A stretch of DNA of 64,000 nt from an uncultured Clostridia bacterium (GTDB lineage Bacteria; Bacillota; Clostridia; TANB77; CAG-508), in assembly GCA_947630185.1 (NCBI GenBank), contig CANRGT010000006.1, forward strand, positions 1 through 64,000, read 5' to 3'. Positions 63,364 to 64,000 of the stretch are shown here, piece by piece; positions within the stretch are counted from its first letter, which is position 1, and every line of letters starts with the position of its first letter. The position numbers and the translations under genes are program-made. The notes beneath the pieces are model-generated. The model had not been told where the DNA came from, made no database searches, and saw nothing but the letters and a program-made list of their open reading frames with translations.

Positions 63364-64000
63364 TTATTGTAGTCCAAATGACATTATAAAATCTGTACCC
63401 TCACCTAGCCTCATTACAAAACTTCTTGTAATAGAGCTACTTGAAAGTCTGTCATTTGCATCTAGTATAGTAACATTCCATATATAGTCTGTACCCTGTT
63501 TTACTGGAGTACTTGCTAATAGTTTATTTTGTTCATAGAAATTTTCCTTTGCATATTTTTCAAAATCTGCTAATGTTTTAAAATTATTATTTCTATATGT
63601 TTCATCTAATTTGCTGTATGCATATTCATAGTCTTTATTGTTTATTGCATCAAAGAATTTTTGGATATTTAATAAAACTCTTTCTGTTTCTGTAGATTTT
63701 TGATAAGTAGCTGTAAACTCTGGCAAATCAATACTATAAGTGTCTAATATAACTGTATACTGCATTGGCGAAGTTATACGAAATATATAATAACTTCCAT
63801 AATCGTCAATACAAATACATTGTGTATAGTTTGCTTCTTTTTTTATTGAATATTCTTTTAATCCCTTTACTGTTAAATCATTTAGATATTCATTATATTG
63901 TTCCTCAGTTGCAAAATCTGTTTGCTTCTTTATGCTGTATCTATCCATTGAAGTTAATTGTTCTTTTTTATTATTTAAGTATTGTTGATATTTAGATATA
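63364..64000 (-). CDS. hypothetical protein, 5' end outside the window
   Basis: The frame is open from the stop at 63364 to the right edge. An internal ATG at 63948 exists but has no ribosome site, so the gene probably starts beyond 64000. At least 211 residues are visible, including SISKYQ-like text at the edge, a beta-rich middle (YYIFRITSPMQYTVILDTYS) and an NTF2/DUF4878-like helix-sheet end (INNKDYEYAYSKLDETYRNN, FIMSFGLQ). Probably an extracytoplasmic domain, with any anchor missing here. Confidence 0.65.
   Translation of the reverse strand, partial: ISKYQQYLNNKKEQLTSMDRYSIKKQTDFATEEQYNEYLNDLTVKGLKEYSIKKEANYTQCICIDDYGSYYIFRITSPMQYTVILDTYSIDLPEFTATYQKSTETERVLLNIQKFFDAINNKDYEYAYSKLDETYRNNNFKTLADFEKYAKENFYEQNKLLASTPVKQGTDYIWNVTILDANDRLSSSSITRSFVMRLGEGTDFIMSFGLQ

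Overview
The window is very AT-rich and comes from a low-G+C, endospore-forming Bacillota, most likely Clostridia and possibly an uncultured gut lineage. The evidence is the sporulation block (spoIIGA, sigE, sigG, a broken ylmC/ymxH, a BofC-like protein), the Clostridia-type division cluster (murA, ftsQ, two DUF881 genes, sbp, ftsA, ftsZ), the rpsL-rpsG-fusA-tuf operon, consensus SigA promoters with 17-bp spacers, and strong AGGAGG ribosome sites. Nearly all genes lie on the minus strand. The exceptions are clpE-pgsA, purC and a tiny toxin gene.

Layout. 1-595: tandem promoters and a leader on the minus strand that look like the control region of an rRNA operon lying just left of the window. 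596-9002: an accessory block between sigG and its usual downstream neighbour ylmC. It holds a frameshifted ylmC, a degenerate cassette remnant, a complete-looking type I toxin/antisense-RNA locus, and a five-gene operon of two near-duplicate MoxR-type AAA+ ATPases with divergent N-terminal domains, two small partner proteins and a metallopeptidase/vWA protein. 9240-11917: sigG, sigE, spoIIGA. 12072-14746: a second accessory block (two near-identical lipoprotein cassettes flanking an AAA_14/DUF4143 ATPase) inserted between spoIIGA and ftsZ. 14850-21826: ftsZ, ftsA, sbp, DUF881 x2, ftsQ, murA. 21899-24675: a mobile-looking patch with dinD, an FGE-fold protein resembling a diversity-generating-retroelement target, and a BRO antirepressor with an internal deletion, bounded by a direct repeat that carries both a terminator and a promoter. 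24739-30280: patatin phospholipase, topoisomerase III, a DUF4163/DUF3298-like protein, an SLC13-type permease and an LRR fragment. 30584-33619: clpE-like and pgsA on the plus strand. 33836-41000: BofC-like, Sua5, HicAB, a frameshifted comEC, an SH3/NlpC-P60 hydrolase. 41242-46023: the str operon. 46282-57748: a coiled-coil protein, trmFO, a SNF2 helicase and a giant thioester/DUF11-like surface protein. 58087-64000: a possible kinase-fold protein, purC, tRNA-Cys, tRNA-Gly, D,D-carboxypeptidase and two unknown proteins.

The most unusual structure is a family of five intergenic elements at 10126, 11941, 33661, 34555 and 42601. They share a covarying GC-richer core. Four are enclosed in long, almost perfect inverted arms, and these arms differ from locus to locus, with only the first two related. 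The second is the duplicated MoxR/vWA operon, in which the ATPase core is nearly constant and the N-terminal domain has diverged. The third is the type I toxin locus. All calls were made by eye from sequence; no database search was run.
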